A stretch of 20,642 bases of DNA. It comes from Prasinococcaceae sp. CCMP 1430. Taxonomy: Eukaryota; Prasinodermophyta; Palmophyllophyceae; Prasinococcales; Prasinococcaceae. Both the position numbers and the translations under genes were made by a program. This document shows positions 6,655-16,188 of this stretch, piece by piece (within the stretch, counting starts at the first letter, position 1; every line of letters begins with the position of its first letter). The DNA lies in NCBI GenBank assembly GCA_013416795.1, contig RQSC01000004.1:330902-351543 (forward strand). Reading direction: 5' to 3'. A model generated the notes under the pieces. The model was not told the DNA's origin. It was given only the letters and a program-made list of their open reading frames with translations, and did not search any database.

Positions 6655-7744
6655 ATGCTGCAGTGCGCTGCTGCGGCGCTCGTCGCGTGCACCGCGCGCC
6701 GCGCGCGGCGTGAGCGCGTCGGCGGCGACCGCAGCCGCGGCAGCAGCGCTTGTGGTCGCAGAGGGGGGCGCGTCGACGGCAACGCGCACGGCGGTGGCGG
6801 CCGCTGGAGCCGGTGGGCTTGGCGTCGAGAAGGTGGACGTGCTTGTCATGGGCGCCGACGCGGGAGACGACGCTGCGGCCACCGCTAGGCTGCCAGGCGT
6901 CGGCGCGGTGCTCGCGCTGTCGCACGCGTCGCTCAAGGCCCCCACGCAGGCGGAGCCGGCGGCCGCGGCACTCGCAGCTGTGGCGGCCGCCGGCGGCTAC
7001 TCCCACGTGGTCTGCGCGAGCACGTCGTGGGCCAAGGGCGTTCTGCCGCGCGCTGCGGCGCTCGCAGGCGTCCAGCCCGTCACCGATGTCCTGCGCTTCG
7101 AGGACGACGGTGAGTCGTTCGTGCGACCGATCTACGCCGGAAACGCGCTCGAGACGGTGCGGTACAAGGCGAGCGGCGACGGAGGGCCCGCCGAGGGAGC
7201 GCCACGCTACGTGAGCGTGCGCACCACCGCCTTTGAGCCGGTTAGCGCCGACGGCGGAGCGGCCGCGGTCGACGACGTTGTTGCGCCGGCCGAGCTCGAC
7301 GCGGTGGCTGCCGAAGAGCTCTCGAGCTTCGTGTCCGCGGAAGTGAGTGAGAGCGAGCGCCCCGAGCTCGGTGCGGCACCCATCGTCGTGTCAGGCGGCC
7401 GCGGCCTCAAGAATGGGGACAACTTCAAGCTCATGGAGGACCTCGCCGACGCACTTGGTGGCGGCGCCATCGGCGCGAGCCGCGCGGCCGTGGACGCTGG
7501 CTTCTGCGCCAACGACATGCAGGTGGGACAAACTGGAAAGGTGGTCGCGCCAGACCTGTACGTGGCCGTGGGCATCAGTGGCGCCATCCAGCACGTCGCC
7601 GGCATGAAGGACTCCAAGGTGATCGTCGCCATTAACAAGGACGAGGATGCGCCCATCTTCAGCGTCGCTGACTACGGCTTGAAGGCCGACCTCTTCGAAG
7701 CCGTGCCGGAGCTGATCGCGAAGGTCAAGGCCGCGCGCGCCTAG
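6655..7744 (+). CDS. ETFA: Electron transfer flavoprotein alpha subunit, mitochondrial
   Basis: ETF-alpha with ETF-beta accepts electrons from matrix acyl-CoA dehydrogenases and passes them to ETF-ubiquinone oxidoreductase. The N-terminal domain carries VLVMG and [18 protein letters not shown]. The FAD-binding C-terminal half is highly conserved: [60 protein letters not shown] and [17 protein letters not shown]. The main frame has no ATG at its start. I propose a start at the ATG at 6655 in another frame ([18 protein letters not shown], mitochondrial-presequence-like), with a short intron 6710-6761 joining it to the main frame. This gives 345 residues, close to the usual 330-350. Product identity is essentially certain; the first exon is inferred. 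The gene converges with the DUF3422 gene downstream. Confidence 0.93.
6710..6761 (+). other. Putative 52-nt intron in ETF-alpha
   Basis: A GTGAGC donor at 6710 and a GTCGCAG acceptor ending at 6761 bring the ATG at 6655 into frame with the ETF-alpha body (phase 1). Acceptors ending at 6734, 6743 and 6746 would also keep the frame but leave introns of 25-37 nt. The intron is short compared with the 163- and 137-nt introns elsewhere in the window. Confidence 0.45.
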
Positions 7745-8128
7745 CTGGGTGGCACGAGCGTTGGGCGAGCTCACTGGGCGACTGCCGCTCGGTTGAGGGA
7801 CGCGCGTGCCGATGGCCCCGTTCCTACATCATCAACTTTGCAAGCTTACCATGCTTGCCGCACCGCCAGTCGCGTCGGGTGGCGCGCGCAACACGCGGCG
7901 TTGTAATATTTTTGTGCACTCGTTCAGAGCTCTCTCCGGAGAGCGCGCGCCCCCCATGGACCCCGCGCTGCTGCTGCGCCGCAACGAGGGTCTCGCTACC
8001 CGCTGTGCCGCGCCACAGGCCCCGCTCCGCGCCGCCCGCAGGGCCGGGCACACCCAGACGCGCGCAAATTAGCAGCCGAACAAGTATGTGTAGGCGCAGG
8101 CCATGCGAGTAGGCCATACATCGCGCAA
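7745..8128. other. Convergent 3' spacer between ETF-alpha and DUF3422 gene
   Basis: I see no gene here. Both neighbours end here. The spacer contains AT-richer patches near 7825-7860 and 7900-7920 (TTGTAATATTTTTGTGC), plausible 3'-end processing regions for the plus-strand gene, and near 8065-8110 for the minus-strand gene. Confidence 0.4.
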
Positions 8129-9994
8129 TCAATCCCTGATCGCGCTCAGGACAGTCGCGATAAGCGCAAAAAATGTTAGGAGCGTTCCCGTGGTGGCTAG
8201 GCGTTCTTGCTGCTTGGTCTGCTCCAGTGTCACGGACGTTCGTAGCAAGTCCACTGCGCGTTGAATCTGCTCGCTGGTTGACCTCAGCTGCTCACCGACG
8301 ACTTTATACGTCTGCAGAGCCGGGTTTAGCCTTCGAGAAATCACGCCTCCAATACTGCGCACCTCCAACGTCATCGGCGTCTTCAAATCGAGGCGCTCCA
8401 TTCGTCCATACACCACATTACCATACGCCTGCGCCGCCGCCAGGCGATTGCGTGCGATGGCATTGATTGCTTCGACTTCGCCGGAGAGAGCAACGAGCTC
8501 GAGCAAGAGTTCCTCATCCTTGCGGCGGCGCTCTCCAGAGAAGGTGCGAGCCTCAGCTTGCCGCGAGATGGTCTCAAGAACTCGCCGGTCTATGTCGCGT
8601 AGCCTGGTGGAGAGCGCTTTGGCATCCTCGAGCGGAATAAGCGCAAGCAACCTGTACTGCTCCATCTCCAGAAACCTCTGCAGCGCACGCGAGTCCGCCA
8701 TTGTGAAAGCGTCGTCTGTTTCGGCTGTGGCGGGCTTGTAGCCCCTGTAGATACGGCGATTTCGGTTGATTTCGTTGTCCTCAGGCACCTCCCTAGGCGC
8801 CACAGCTTCGAGGTCGAGGTCACCGTACACGAACGCAGCATTCAGATCGCAATAGCGCGCGCCCAGCTTAAAGGTGGTATAATAAGAAGAAGTGCCGGCA
8901 CGGCCGCTGGTCGCGCCGGCGAGCTCCTCTTCATCGCCGTACCAGTCGCGCATCACGCGGACGACATCATCCGTGGGCACGCTACCCAAGGTGGCGTTCG
9001 CCCCCCCGAGCTCCTGCCACCGGCGTGGCTCCTGCTCACGAATGCGCCGCGCTGCGCGGCGGATTTCCTTGACGCTGCGCACTGCCACGTTCGCGAGAAG
9101 GATGACGTCGCCCGGCAATTCGCGCAAATAAAAGTCGGGAAGCAATTCGAGCAGTCTCTCAGTGCTGGCGGGGCGCGCGCCGTCTTCGCAGAAACCGAAA
9201 GCTCGCGGCAGCGACAGAGTGAGCGACGAATACTCTCCAAACTGCTGGAAGCGGCAAGTGACTCCAGAGAGCACCCCGACGAAGTCCCGGCACGTCATAT
9301 CGTATGCGAGCTGGTCGCGCTGTACGCTGTACGCCTCTCCGTTCGCGTCGGTCCTGTACTCAATCGTGGTGAGGCCAGTGGTCGGCGAGCTCCGCCCATT
9401 CACGCCTCCGACGCTGTCGACTTTGCTGCTTTCCTCATCACAATCAGAGTCAGACGGCGACTCGCTGCCATCCTGCGCGACGACCTCCACAAACTCGATC
9501 TCGCAAGACTGCTCTCTCGCGAGCCGCAAGAAAAATTGTAGATCAGCTTCGACACTAGCGGCGTCAGTCGCGCCCTTTGCGTCGAATAGGTCCCCATCAC
9601 CCTGAGCTCGCACCAGGCCCGACCCCAGGGTGGCACGCACGCGGTTGGAGTCACTCGCCCCTTGCTCTGCGGGCGCGCGCAAATAAGCAATGTGGAGGAC
9701 GCTGCCGTCGCCCGGCAAGCGTGGATACGAGCGCGCAAGGGTCTCGCCTTCCAGCCTCCTGCGCAGCCGCGCGGAGCGCGCGCAGGGAGCTGGCAGCGCG
9801 GCCCCGGGCGCTGCTTGCATCGCCGGCGCTGGATGCTCGGGAGGATCCTCAGCGGCGGTGTTCCTCCATTCGTCGCTGCCAGGAGCGCCGCGGCAAAGCG
9901 GCGCCACGCGCCGCTGCCGCCGCGCGCGGCCGCGCACACCCGCCTCTACCGCCGTCGCGGCCTTACTGTGAGGCTGCCTGGCTGACGCGACCAT
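8129..9994 (-). CDS. DUF3422-family membrane-anchored protein
   Basis: This 621-residue frame matches the DUF3422 family (Pfam PF11902), membrane-anchored proteins of unknown function known mainly from bacteria. The characteristic C-terminal half is clear: ALQRFLEMEQYRLLALIPL (from about residue 437), a long charged helical region, LVALSGEVEAINAIARNRLAAAQAYGNVVYGRM, ISRRLNPALQTYKVV, and then AVDLLRTSVTLEQTKQQ. A hydrophobic segment TLLTFFALIATVL lies just before the end; bacterial members also carry C-terminal membrane helices. The N-terminal domain shows FQQFGEYSSLTLSLP, equivalent to the family's HTEFxSYTF-like motif. An acidic Ser/Asp insert lies at about residues 170-200. The first 60-100 residues are a low-complexity Arg/Ala extension, so the true start may be the ATG at 9820. 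A targeting role for this extension is possible. Function is unknown. Confidence 0.82.
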   Translation of the reverse strand: MVASARQPHSKAATAVEAGVRGRARRQRRVAPLCRGAPGSDEWRNTAAEDPPEHPAPAMQAAPGAALPAPCARSARLRRRLEGETLARSYPRLPGDGSVLHIAYLRAPAEQGASDSNRVRATLGSGLVRAQGDGDLFDAKGATDAASVEADLQFFLRLAREQSCEIEFVEVVAQDGSESPSDSDCDEESSKVDSVGGVNGRSSPTTGLTTIEYRTDANGEAYSVQRDQLAYDMTCRDFVGVLSGVTCRFQQFGEYSSLTLSLPRAFGFCEDGARPASTERLLELLPDFYLRELPGDVILLANVAVRSVKEIRRAARRIREQEPRRWQELGGANATLGSVPTDDVVRVMRDWYGDEEELAGATSGRAGTSSYYTTFKLGARYCDLNAAFVYGDLDLEAVAPREVPEDNEINRNRRIYRGYKPATAETDDAFTMADSRALQRFLEMEQYRLLALIPLEDAKALSTRLRDIDRRVLETISRQAEARTFSGERRRKDEELLLELVALSGEVEAINAIARNRLAAAQAYGNVVYGRMERLDLKTPMTLEVRSIGGVISRRLNPALQTYKVVGEQLRSTSEQIQRAVDLLRTSVTLEQTKQQERLATTGTLLTFFALIATVLSAIRD

Positions 9995-10305
9995 CGCCGG
10001 CTACGCGGCCGACCGCGCGGCCCGGTAGGGAGGTTGATGTGTGGCGCAGCGGCGCCATGGCGTGCAGAAGAAGCACGTTCAAAGGATAACGAAACGTGTT
10101 GTCGACGTGCGCGAGGGTGTTGCCCAAAAAGCTTTTTTTTTTTTTTTGCGTGTCGCGGCAACGGTGAGCCGCTTCTTCTTGGCGCGAGCGCGGCGGGCGC
10201 CACACAGCGCGCGGGCCGCGCGGCTCCGTACGCGCGGAGCGCGCCCCCTCGCGCGCAGCGCCTTCTGCGTGGTCTCGCCCGGTGGAGTCGTAGGGGGTCT
10301 CTCCT
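9995..10305. promoter_or_regulatory. Upstream region of DUF3422 gene with T tract
   Basis: This region lies 5' of the minus-strand DUF3422 gene. It contains an AT-richer stretch at 10070-10150 with an A5-GC-T16 motif (poly-T at 10132-10147). Homopolymer tracts of this kind often mark nucleosome-depleted promoters; the promoter role is inferred from position only. No coding sequence is recognised. Confidence 0.35.
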
Positions 10306-11256
10306 GTGCGTAGGCGATCGCTGCGACGCAGCAGCTCCCTCGCATTTGTCGCCATGCTGCAGTGGACGGGTGGCGGACGCAAGAAGATGCAGCGTCGGCA
10401 GAACAGGTCGTTCGCCGTGCCGGTGATGCGTGCTGGGCCGGCCCTGCACCAGCCCCGGCAGGCCAATCGCAATTCACAGCGGCAAGCAAGACAGACACGC
10501 GCGGTCGCGGGGCTGGACGTGATGGCGCTCGCGCACATGGGCTCTGCGCAGCCTCCGTCTCACGCAGCCCCCTCCAACAAGGAGGCTGCTCACAGGAAGC
10601 GGTCCGCCCTCCCAGCTTCCAGGGCGCAGGTGGACAGGGCGCTTGGCGTCAGCCACCACACCGCAACACCGACTGGTGACGATGTCTACGCGAGCGAGCG
10701 TCCCCACAAAAAACCACGCGGTGTTGCTCGCGGCGCTGGTGCGGCAGGAGCGGGCGCCGATGGCGCGGAGAGCCGGCCTAGACCCATTCGCACCGAGGAC
10801 GCTCGCCTTCGCGCCTCGGACAGCGAGCAGCAGGGCAGGCGGCGTCCCGCCGATCAGGGGATTCCGTCGACTACTGCTGTCAAGGCTCGCCGAGCCGACG
10901 GAACCGCAGTCGGCCATCGAGACAGACAGAATGCAGGTACTGCGGACAAGCGTCCGCAGGCGCGCGGAAGCGAACCATCCCCCACGCCGACGGTGGCTGT
11001 CTCATCGAGGCCGACGGCGCGCAACGCCCGGCGGCTCCCGCGCGTGCTCGCGCGGCAGCACGAAAGGCAGCAGCGGCCTCGGAGCGCAGCCCCGCGCTCG
11101 CCACTCACCAAGCACAGCGTGGACTCGCTCATCGCGCGCGCGGTCGTTTCGCCCGGGAGAGCCCTCGCCACCACGGCGCTACCACAGCACGCATTCGTCG
11201 CCTTGATCAACCCGGGCCCGGGACACGCCGTGCTTGGACACGACTTCCACTACTAG
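10306..11256 (+). CDS. Hypothetical basic, disordered protein (doubtful)
   Basis: A 316-codon open frame from an ATG-containing 5' end (in-frame ATGs also at about 10354 and 10387) to a stop at 11254-11256. The translation is rich in Arg, Ala, Pro, Gln and Ser, without hydrophobic segments or a recognisable domain. It would be a disordered, strongly basic, possibly nucleic-acid-binding protein. Such frames arise easily by chance in DNA this GC-rich, and the codons are less biased than in the clearly real neighbours. On the opposite strand a cysteine-rich stretch (CLACRC...CRGWC...FCRRC, about 10380-10500) competes with it. I do not recognise a family, and this could be non-coding. Confidence 0.3.
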   Translation: MRRRSLRRSSSLAFVAMLQWTGGGRKKMQRRQNRSFAVPVMRAGPALHQPRQANRNSQRQARQTRAVAGLDVMALAHMGSAQPPSHAAPSNKEAAHRKRSALPASRAQVDRALGVSHHTATPTGDDVYASERPHKKPRGVARGAGAAGAGADGAESRPRPIRTEDARLRASDSEQQGRRRPADQGIPSTTAVKARRADGTAVGHRDRQNAGTADKRPQARGSEPSPTPTVAVSSRPTARNARRLPRVLARQHERQQRPRSAAPRSPLTKHSVDSLIARAVVSPGRALATTALPQHAFVALINPGPGHAVLGHDFHY

Positions 11257-12054
11257 GCCGAGTGGAGCACGCAGGCACACGCAGAAGAAGGATACGCACC
11301 TCGGTCGCACAATAGCAGGACGACGACACGCGCGCAAGCCCACTCCTCTCCCTCTGGCTCTCCCTACGACGAGAGATGACTCGCAATTGCACCGAAGCAA
11401 CAATCAAAGCGCATGCACGCACGCGCGCGCGCGCGCACGCCCACGTCCTCGCAGCGCGCGCGCCTCGCCCGGCGACCGGCCACATAGGACCTCCTTTGTG
11501 ATTCGCCTGATCATTCTATTAAAGTGGCAATGAGTTCACACTTTACACGCCAAACAATCGGAAAGGCTGGTCGGAAAAGCCGAAGGAGGCCCCAACGAAA
11601 AAAAGCGCGGGCGGGTGTGAATTTCGGCGATCGCACCCGCGTTTCGGCCGCTGGTCGCTCCCATCAAAACGCCTTCGCGCCCGCCCGCGCGCGTCGCTGC
11701 GGCGCGAGAAAGCGCTGCTGGCCGCCGCCGCGGGAGCAGGCCCAACGCAGCCGCCGCGGTGTGGCGCGCACTCCCGCTCCCCAGGAGCGGCCGCGCCGCC
11801 CGCGCGGTAAGCCCCGCCGCCACTGCCCCCTATCTCCTCTCCTCCTACCCCCCCCCCCCGGGTGGCGCGCTGCTGGACCCGGTCCGAGGGCCGTCGCTCC
11901 GACTCCGGACTGTCCGCGGCGGGAACAGCCTCCACGGGCATTGCCTCGTAGGGTCACCACGTTCAGCCAGCGCCGCGGTGTCGTGGACAGCGCACTTGTC
12001 TGACAGCAGGTGTGCAGGCACGCAAGACAGAGAGGCTCGAGCGCGCGTCTCACG
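11257..12054. other. Spacer and probable 5' leader of the LMBR1-family gene
   Basis: No gene is recognised. There is a CG/CA run at about 11416-11438. A markedly AT-richer patch at 11505-11570 (GATCATTCTATTAAAGTGGC and TTTACACGCCAAACAATCGG) could be the promoter or start region of the gene at 12055. A C tract is at about 11849-11860. An open frame at 11524-12003 is Arg/Pro low complexity and is not convincing. Confidence 0.4.
11849..11860 (+). repeat. Poly-C tract
   Basis: An uninterrupted run of about a dozen C residues follows a pyrimidine-rich stretch (TCTCCTCTCCTCCTA) about 200 bases upstream of the LMBR1-family start codon. It is prone to slippage and sequencing error. Confidence 0.7.
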
Positions 12055-14509
12055 ATGGTGGTGGGGACGCAGCTCGGATACTTCGCTCTGGCGGCGCCTG
12101 CGCTCGTGCTCTCGGCGCTCGCGCTCGTGCGCTACTTCGCGGCGCCGCACGTCCCGCTCGACGGACAGCTCGACGCGCTCGTGTCCTATGCGGGGGCTCT
12201 GAGCGTGCTCGTGCTCGTTCCCGCGGACGTGTGGTCGGCTCTCAATCGTCCAGACCGCGCGGCGGTGCCCGACTCTGGGGACAGGAAGGTGCGGTGGGGG
12301 GCGCGACTGGGAGCGGGACGCGCATGCGCCCTCGCACCGCCATGCTGTTGGCTCGCGAGATCGCGCTGGCATTTCGTGGCGAATGCGTTGACTGAGTGCA
12401 CGACGCTGACCGCAGATGTGCTCCTTTGTCTTTGCATTCGCACGCCCACAGGTGCTGGGCATTCTTTGGTACGTGGCGTACTTCTTCTGCTTCGCAGCGA
12501 TGTTCACCACATTGCCCATGCATGCAGAATATTTGAACCGAGGCGAGCGATTTTGGTGGCAGCGCGCGTACCAGGCCATTCGCGTGAATTTGCTCTTCTA
12601 CGCGGTGTGCGTGGTCATCGGCGTCGTGGGGTTCGCCGCCCTTATCATACAGGGAACGCTCGACCTCGAGGGCATCGTGGGCTTCGCCACGGGCGCGTCC
12701 AACGCTTTCGGCCTGTTCCTCTCGCTCTTTTTGATGGGCTACGGGCTCGTAGAGATCCCCAAGAAGGCCTGGCGCTCAGCAAACTACGCCATGCGCGAGC
12801 GCCTGGCAACCCACCTCGTCGGCGTGCGCGCCGAAGAACTGGTGAAGACGCACACGGAACTCGTCACCTGCGTCCTCATCACCCGTCACCTCAAGACGTA
12901 CATGCGACATGGGCCTGGTGCTGACCATTTGCTCGAGGTCTCGGACGAGGCGGAGCGCGACATAGAGGAGTGCGGGCTCAGCGACGCCGCCTCGCGCGCC
13001 ATGACGATGAACGACTCGTACGACGACGAGGATTACGACGACGACGTCGGGATGGCCAGGCTGCACAAACGACTGAAGGCCGCTCGCGTTGCGTACAGCC
13101 GCGCCCTCGTCAGACTGCCGCGAGCAGTCAAGCGCGCCCTGGACATGGCGGATCGCCGCGCGGGCCAGGCCAACGGCAGCTGGGGCGCGCGCTACGAGTA
13201 CACGTTGCCACGCGCCGGTCGGTGCTCACCCGACTGGTGCCGGCAGCTCGAATGGGCGTGGAAATGCCGGCTCCAGCCAGTGTGCGCCCGTCTGGGGGCA
13301 CTGGCGCTCGCGCTGCTGTCGGCCACAGTGGTGTACTCGCAGGTGACCCTCGCGGCGGGGTGCGCCCAGCCCAATTTCAGCCTCTTCTCGGCCATCGTTC
13401 ACTACAATCAGGAGTGCGACAAGCCCGTGTGGACTCCGCTGCTGGACGCCCTCGTGCTGCTACCGCTCACCTATATTTGCCTCAGCACGCTTTACGGCCT
13501 GTTCAAAGTGCAGATCTTCTCCACCTACGTGCTCACCAAGGGCGCCTCGGATGGATACAGCATGCTCACCTGTGCGCTCCTCATGTGCCGGCTCTCATCA
13601 CCAATTGCCTACAACTTCCTGCGCATCACTTGCGTGGACGACGGGCGCTGCGCACGCTTCTTCGAGGACGCGTGCAGCGCAGCGCTCACGGACGACGCGT
13701 GCGCCGCAGCGGGAACCATCGAGGGGCAGCCCGGCACCGTTTGCACCTGGGACGCCGCCAACCAGACGCAGCCATGCTTCCTCCCCCAGAACGTCGCCGA
13801 CTCCTGGCAGACGGTCTTCTACGAGAACATCGGCCAGCAGATCGACAAAGCCCCGCTGGTTGGAAAGGACCTCAATCAGTACGTGCCGGCCCTACTGCTG
13901 CTGCACGTCTTCTTGCTGGTCATCGGGCTGTACGATCGCCTGTGTGGCATCTGTTCGCCGACGCAGCGCTTCCGCTTCTCTCATGAGGATGACGCTCACG
14001 AGGACCGCTTCATGGTGCAAGGCCGGCACACGCTGCGCGAGGTGAGGGCAAATCTGGCCGAGGGAGCGCCATGGCTCGCCGGACTCGCGGGGACAGGCAC
14101 GGCAGGTGGCGCCGCAGGCGCCGGCATGGCCGGCAGCGGCGCCGGGACTCCGCAGGCCACGCGGCCGCCGCCAGCCCAGCCGTCGATGTCGCCCGCCCGT
14201 GTCGACCGCCACGGGTCCGGCGGCACCGGCCGCTCGTGGCAGGAAACTAAGGACCGCCTGGCATCTGCTGCAGGCCGGGCAACCGCGGGAGAGCGCGTGG
14301 AGTACAAGCACGCGCGTCGCGGCAGTTCTAGCGGCGCAGGCGGCGGCGGTGGCTACGTGCAGATGTCTCCCCGTGGCGACGTCGCTGGTCGCAGCAGCGT
14401 GGGCGGATCGGGTGCGGCTGGCGTCGCAGCGGTCACAAAGAGCGGCCGGGCACTCGACAGGCTCTTCGGAGGCCCGGCGGGATCATCGGGACGCTCCCCG
14501 GGGCGCTGA
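12055..14509 (+). CDS. LMBR1/LMBD2-like multi-pass membrane protein
   Basis: Joining 12055-12288 to 12452-14509 gives a 763-residue protein of the LMBR1-like family, closest in layout to LMBR1 domain-containing protein 2. Two N-terminal helices (about residues 5-25 and 36-57, ending VLVPADVW) are followed by the exon-2 segment VLGILWYVAYFFCFAAMF, more helices, and LMGYGLVEIPKKAW, a family signature. A charged cytoplasmic region (about 190-320) includes the acidic run NDSYDDEDYDDD. A further set of helices contains LLPLTYICLSTLYGLFK and CRLSSPIAYNFLRI, then a Cys-containing loop (CVDDGRCARFF...) and a final helix near YVPALLLLHVFLLVIGLY. The last 130 residues are Gly/Ser/Ala-rich and disordered. 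LMBD2 proteins are reported to act near plasma-membrane receptors; the role here is unknown. Confidence 0.9.
12289..12451 (+). other. Spliceosomal intron, 163 nt, in LMBR1-family gene
   Basis: A GTGCGG donor at 12289 and a CCCACAG acceptor ending at 12451 join AAG (residue 78) to GTG in phase 0. The two halves of the membrane protein lie in different frames, so splicing is required. A pyrimidine-rich tract (CTCCTTTGTCTTTGC) precedes the acceptor. Confidence 0.85.
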
Positions 14510-14830
14510 CCGCGAGGCGCGCTGCTGGTGGCCGAGCGCTGGCGCTGTGACCCGGGGCCAGCCAGCGAGCACGTTGTTTGCAATGAGCTAGAGAAGACGA
14601 AGCGACTGCGCAGGGGCCGCGATGTCTTGTCGTCCGCGCACATGCGCCGCACGAGGAAAGTAAGTGCGTCGATGCTTCTGATGTGCCGCTCGCTGATGTC
14701 GCTCGGGCTGCCTGCTCACATGCGCAGGCGATGGGCGTTTTCCGGTGACGGCGCGTAGCGGCGCCGCGAGGTCAAGAGCGGGAACATCGTCGGACCTCGC
14801 CAGCGCGACCGCAGGCCTGCAGACAGGCGC
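14510..14830. other. Convergent 3' spacer, possible cryptic intron
   Basis: This lies between the stop of the LMBR1-family gene and the stop of the minus-strand kinase. No protein is recognised. A GTAAGTGC donor-like sequence at 14660 and a CATGCGCAG acceptor-like sequence ending at 14727 would define a 68-nt intron on the plus strand, possibly in the 3' untranslated region of the membrane protein gene. Confidence 0.3.
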
Positions 14831-16188
14831 CTACATGATGGCACAGCAGCCCGTAGAACCCTTGAACATTTGCTGCACCTCGCCAGCCTTCTGTATCTCC
14901 TCCAGGCGAGCCACGATTTCCGTGGCGTATGGTCGTTCCTCAGCGTCAGAGGACCAGCAGGCGAGCACGAGCGAGCGCAGCGATTCGGGCCACGAGTCTG
15001 GCACCCCCAAGCCAATGCCGTGCTCCTTGACCTTTTTCATGTACAGCTGCTCCTTGTATGGGTTATCCAGCCCCAGCCTCGCCGAGGCAATCGTGTGGGC
15101 GAAGAGCTCATACACGACCACGCCGAACGCATAGACGTCCACCCGACGTCCGTACCTATGAGAGCAGGGCATGCGAGCACATGCGTCAGGCACCGCTCAC
15201 TCTGGCGCGCGCGTCGTCGACTCTCGCCAAGCGCGCCGTGCCACGGGCGCGCGGCACCAGGAGCGCGGGCTCGCGCGTGCGCGCACACTCACTGCTTTCC
15301 CTCGACGATTTCCGGCGCGCAGTATGCGCACGAGCCCACGTTGCCGGTCATCTGATACATCGTATTGCGACGTGTCAGTTGGCCAGGGCGCGGCCTGACC
15401 GATCCTTCGTGCGGTAGTATAGGCAAGGGCTTGGCGATGCCGAAGTCGCACAGCACTGCCGTCGGTCGGGCCCCCAAAACGTCGCTCGCGCGCAAGACGA
15501 CGTTGCCCAGCTTGAGGTCCCTGTGAATGATCGGCTGCGCCTGCGTGTGCAACGCGTCGAGCGCGCGCGCGATGTCAAGCGTCCACGCGAGCGCGTCGCT
15601 CGCGCTGTAGCTCCCAGTGCCGACGCTCTGCGCAACGACCTTGTTGGACAGCGAGCCTTCCGTGCAGAGCTCCTCCACCAAGAACAGGGAACGATCGCCC
15701 TTGCCGTCACCCAGGTCGCTTCCACTGCCTTGCACGACGCCCCATCCCACAAACTCGACGATGTTTGCGCACTTGCTGCTGAGCTCGCTGAGCAAACGTA
15801 TCTCGCGCCGCATGTCGTTGAGGTCGCCAATTGACCCACGCACGGGGCGCAGGCTCTTGACAGCAACCGGGCGCGGCCTTCCGCCGTCGCTCGGGGTGAA
15901 CTCCATGGCGCACACGTCGCCGAATTGCCCGCACCCCAGGAACTTTTTGAAGACCAATTGGTCCCAATCCACGCGCGAGCGCGAGAGCTCTTCGTCGCTC
16001 TCGAGGCTGTCGAAGAGCTCCTCGTGCGTCGAGGCCGACAGCTCAAGCTGCTTGATGCGAATCTGCTCACCGTCGTCCTCCGCGGCGCCATTTGGCTGCA
16101 CGCTCACGGGTTTGAGGCGCGGGGGCGCGGAGCTTGGGGGCGACACGTAGAAGGACTTGGAGAAGGATTTGGCGCGCGCCATCGCCAT
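14831..16188 (-). CDS. TKL-like protein kinase with C-terminal CaaX box
   Basis: Joining 16188-15293 to 15155-14831 gives 406 residues. After an 75-residue Ser-rich and acidic N-terminus comes a complete kinase domain: P-loop LGCGQFGDV (Gly85-Val92), VAVKSL with Lys111, a helix-C Glu near 129, HRDLKLGN (Asp224, Asn229), CDFG (Asp248), an activation loop rich in Arg/Thr, and APE at 291-293. The second exon continues VDVYAFGVVVYEL and ends with the SLVLACW and ERPYATEIV motifs of subdomain XI. Composition (GCGQFGDV, VYAFGVVVYEL, W..D.E.RP) fits tyrosine-kinase-like serine/threonine kinases. The protein ends CCAIM, a canonical CaaX box for farnesylation, with an extra cysteine just before it that could be palmitoylated. 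This suggests membrane attachment. All catalytic residues are present. The start at 16188 could equally be 16182. Confidence 0.9.
15156..15292 (-). other. Spliceosomal intron, 137 nt, in kinase gene
   Basis: On the minus strand a GTGAGT donor at 15292 and a CTCATAG acceptor ending at 15156 join CA to G (residue 299, Gln). This restores the reading from EIVEGK in the APE region to YGRRVDVYAFG. Without splicing the frame meets a stop immediately after the donor. Confidence 0.9.

Noticed and set aside
6614-6660. GTG at 6614 as start of ETF-alpha
   Set aside because: Eukaryotic nuclear genes rarely start at GTG, and the upstream segment is a CG run. An ATG plus short intron explains the N-terminus better.
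11524-12003. Plus-strand 159-codon frame before the LMBR1-family gene
   Set aside because: Arg/Pro-rich, crosses a poly-C tract, with no domain; more likely leader or spacer.
15037-15288. Small frames inside the kinase intron
   Set aside because: The segment is removed by an intron whose splice sites restore conserved kinase sequence exactly, so these frames are incidental.
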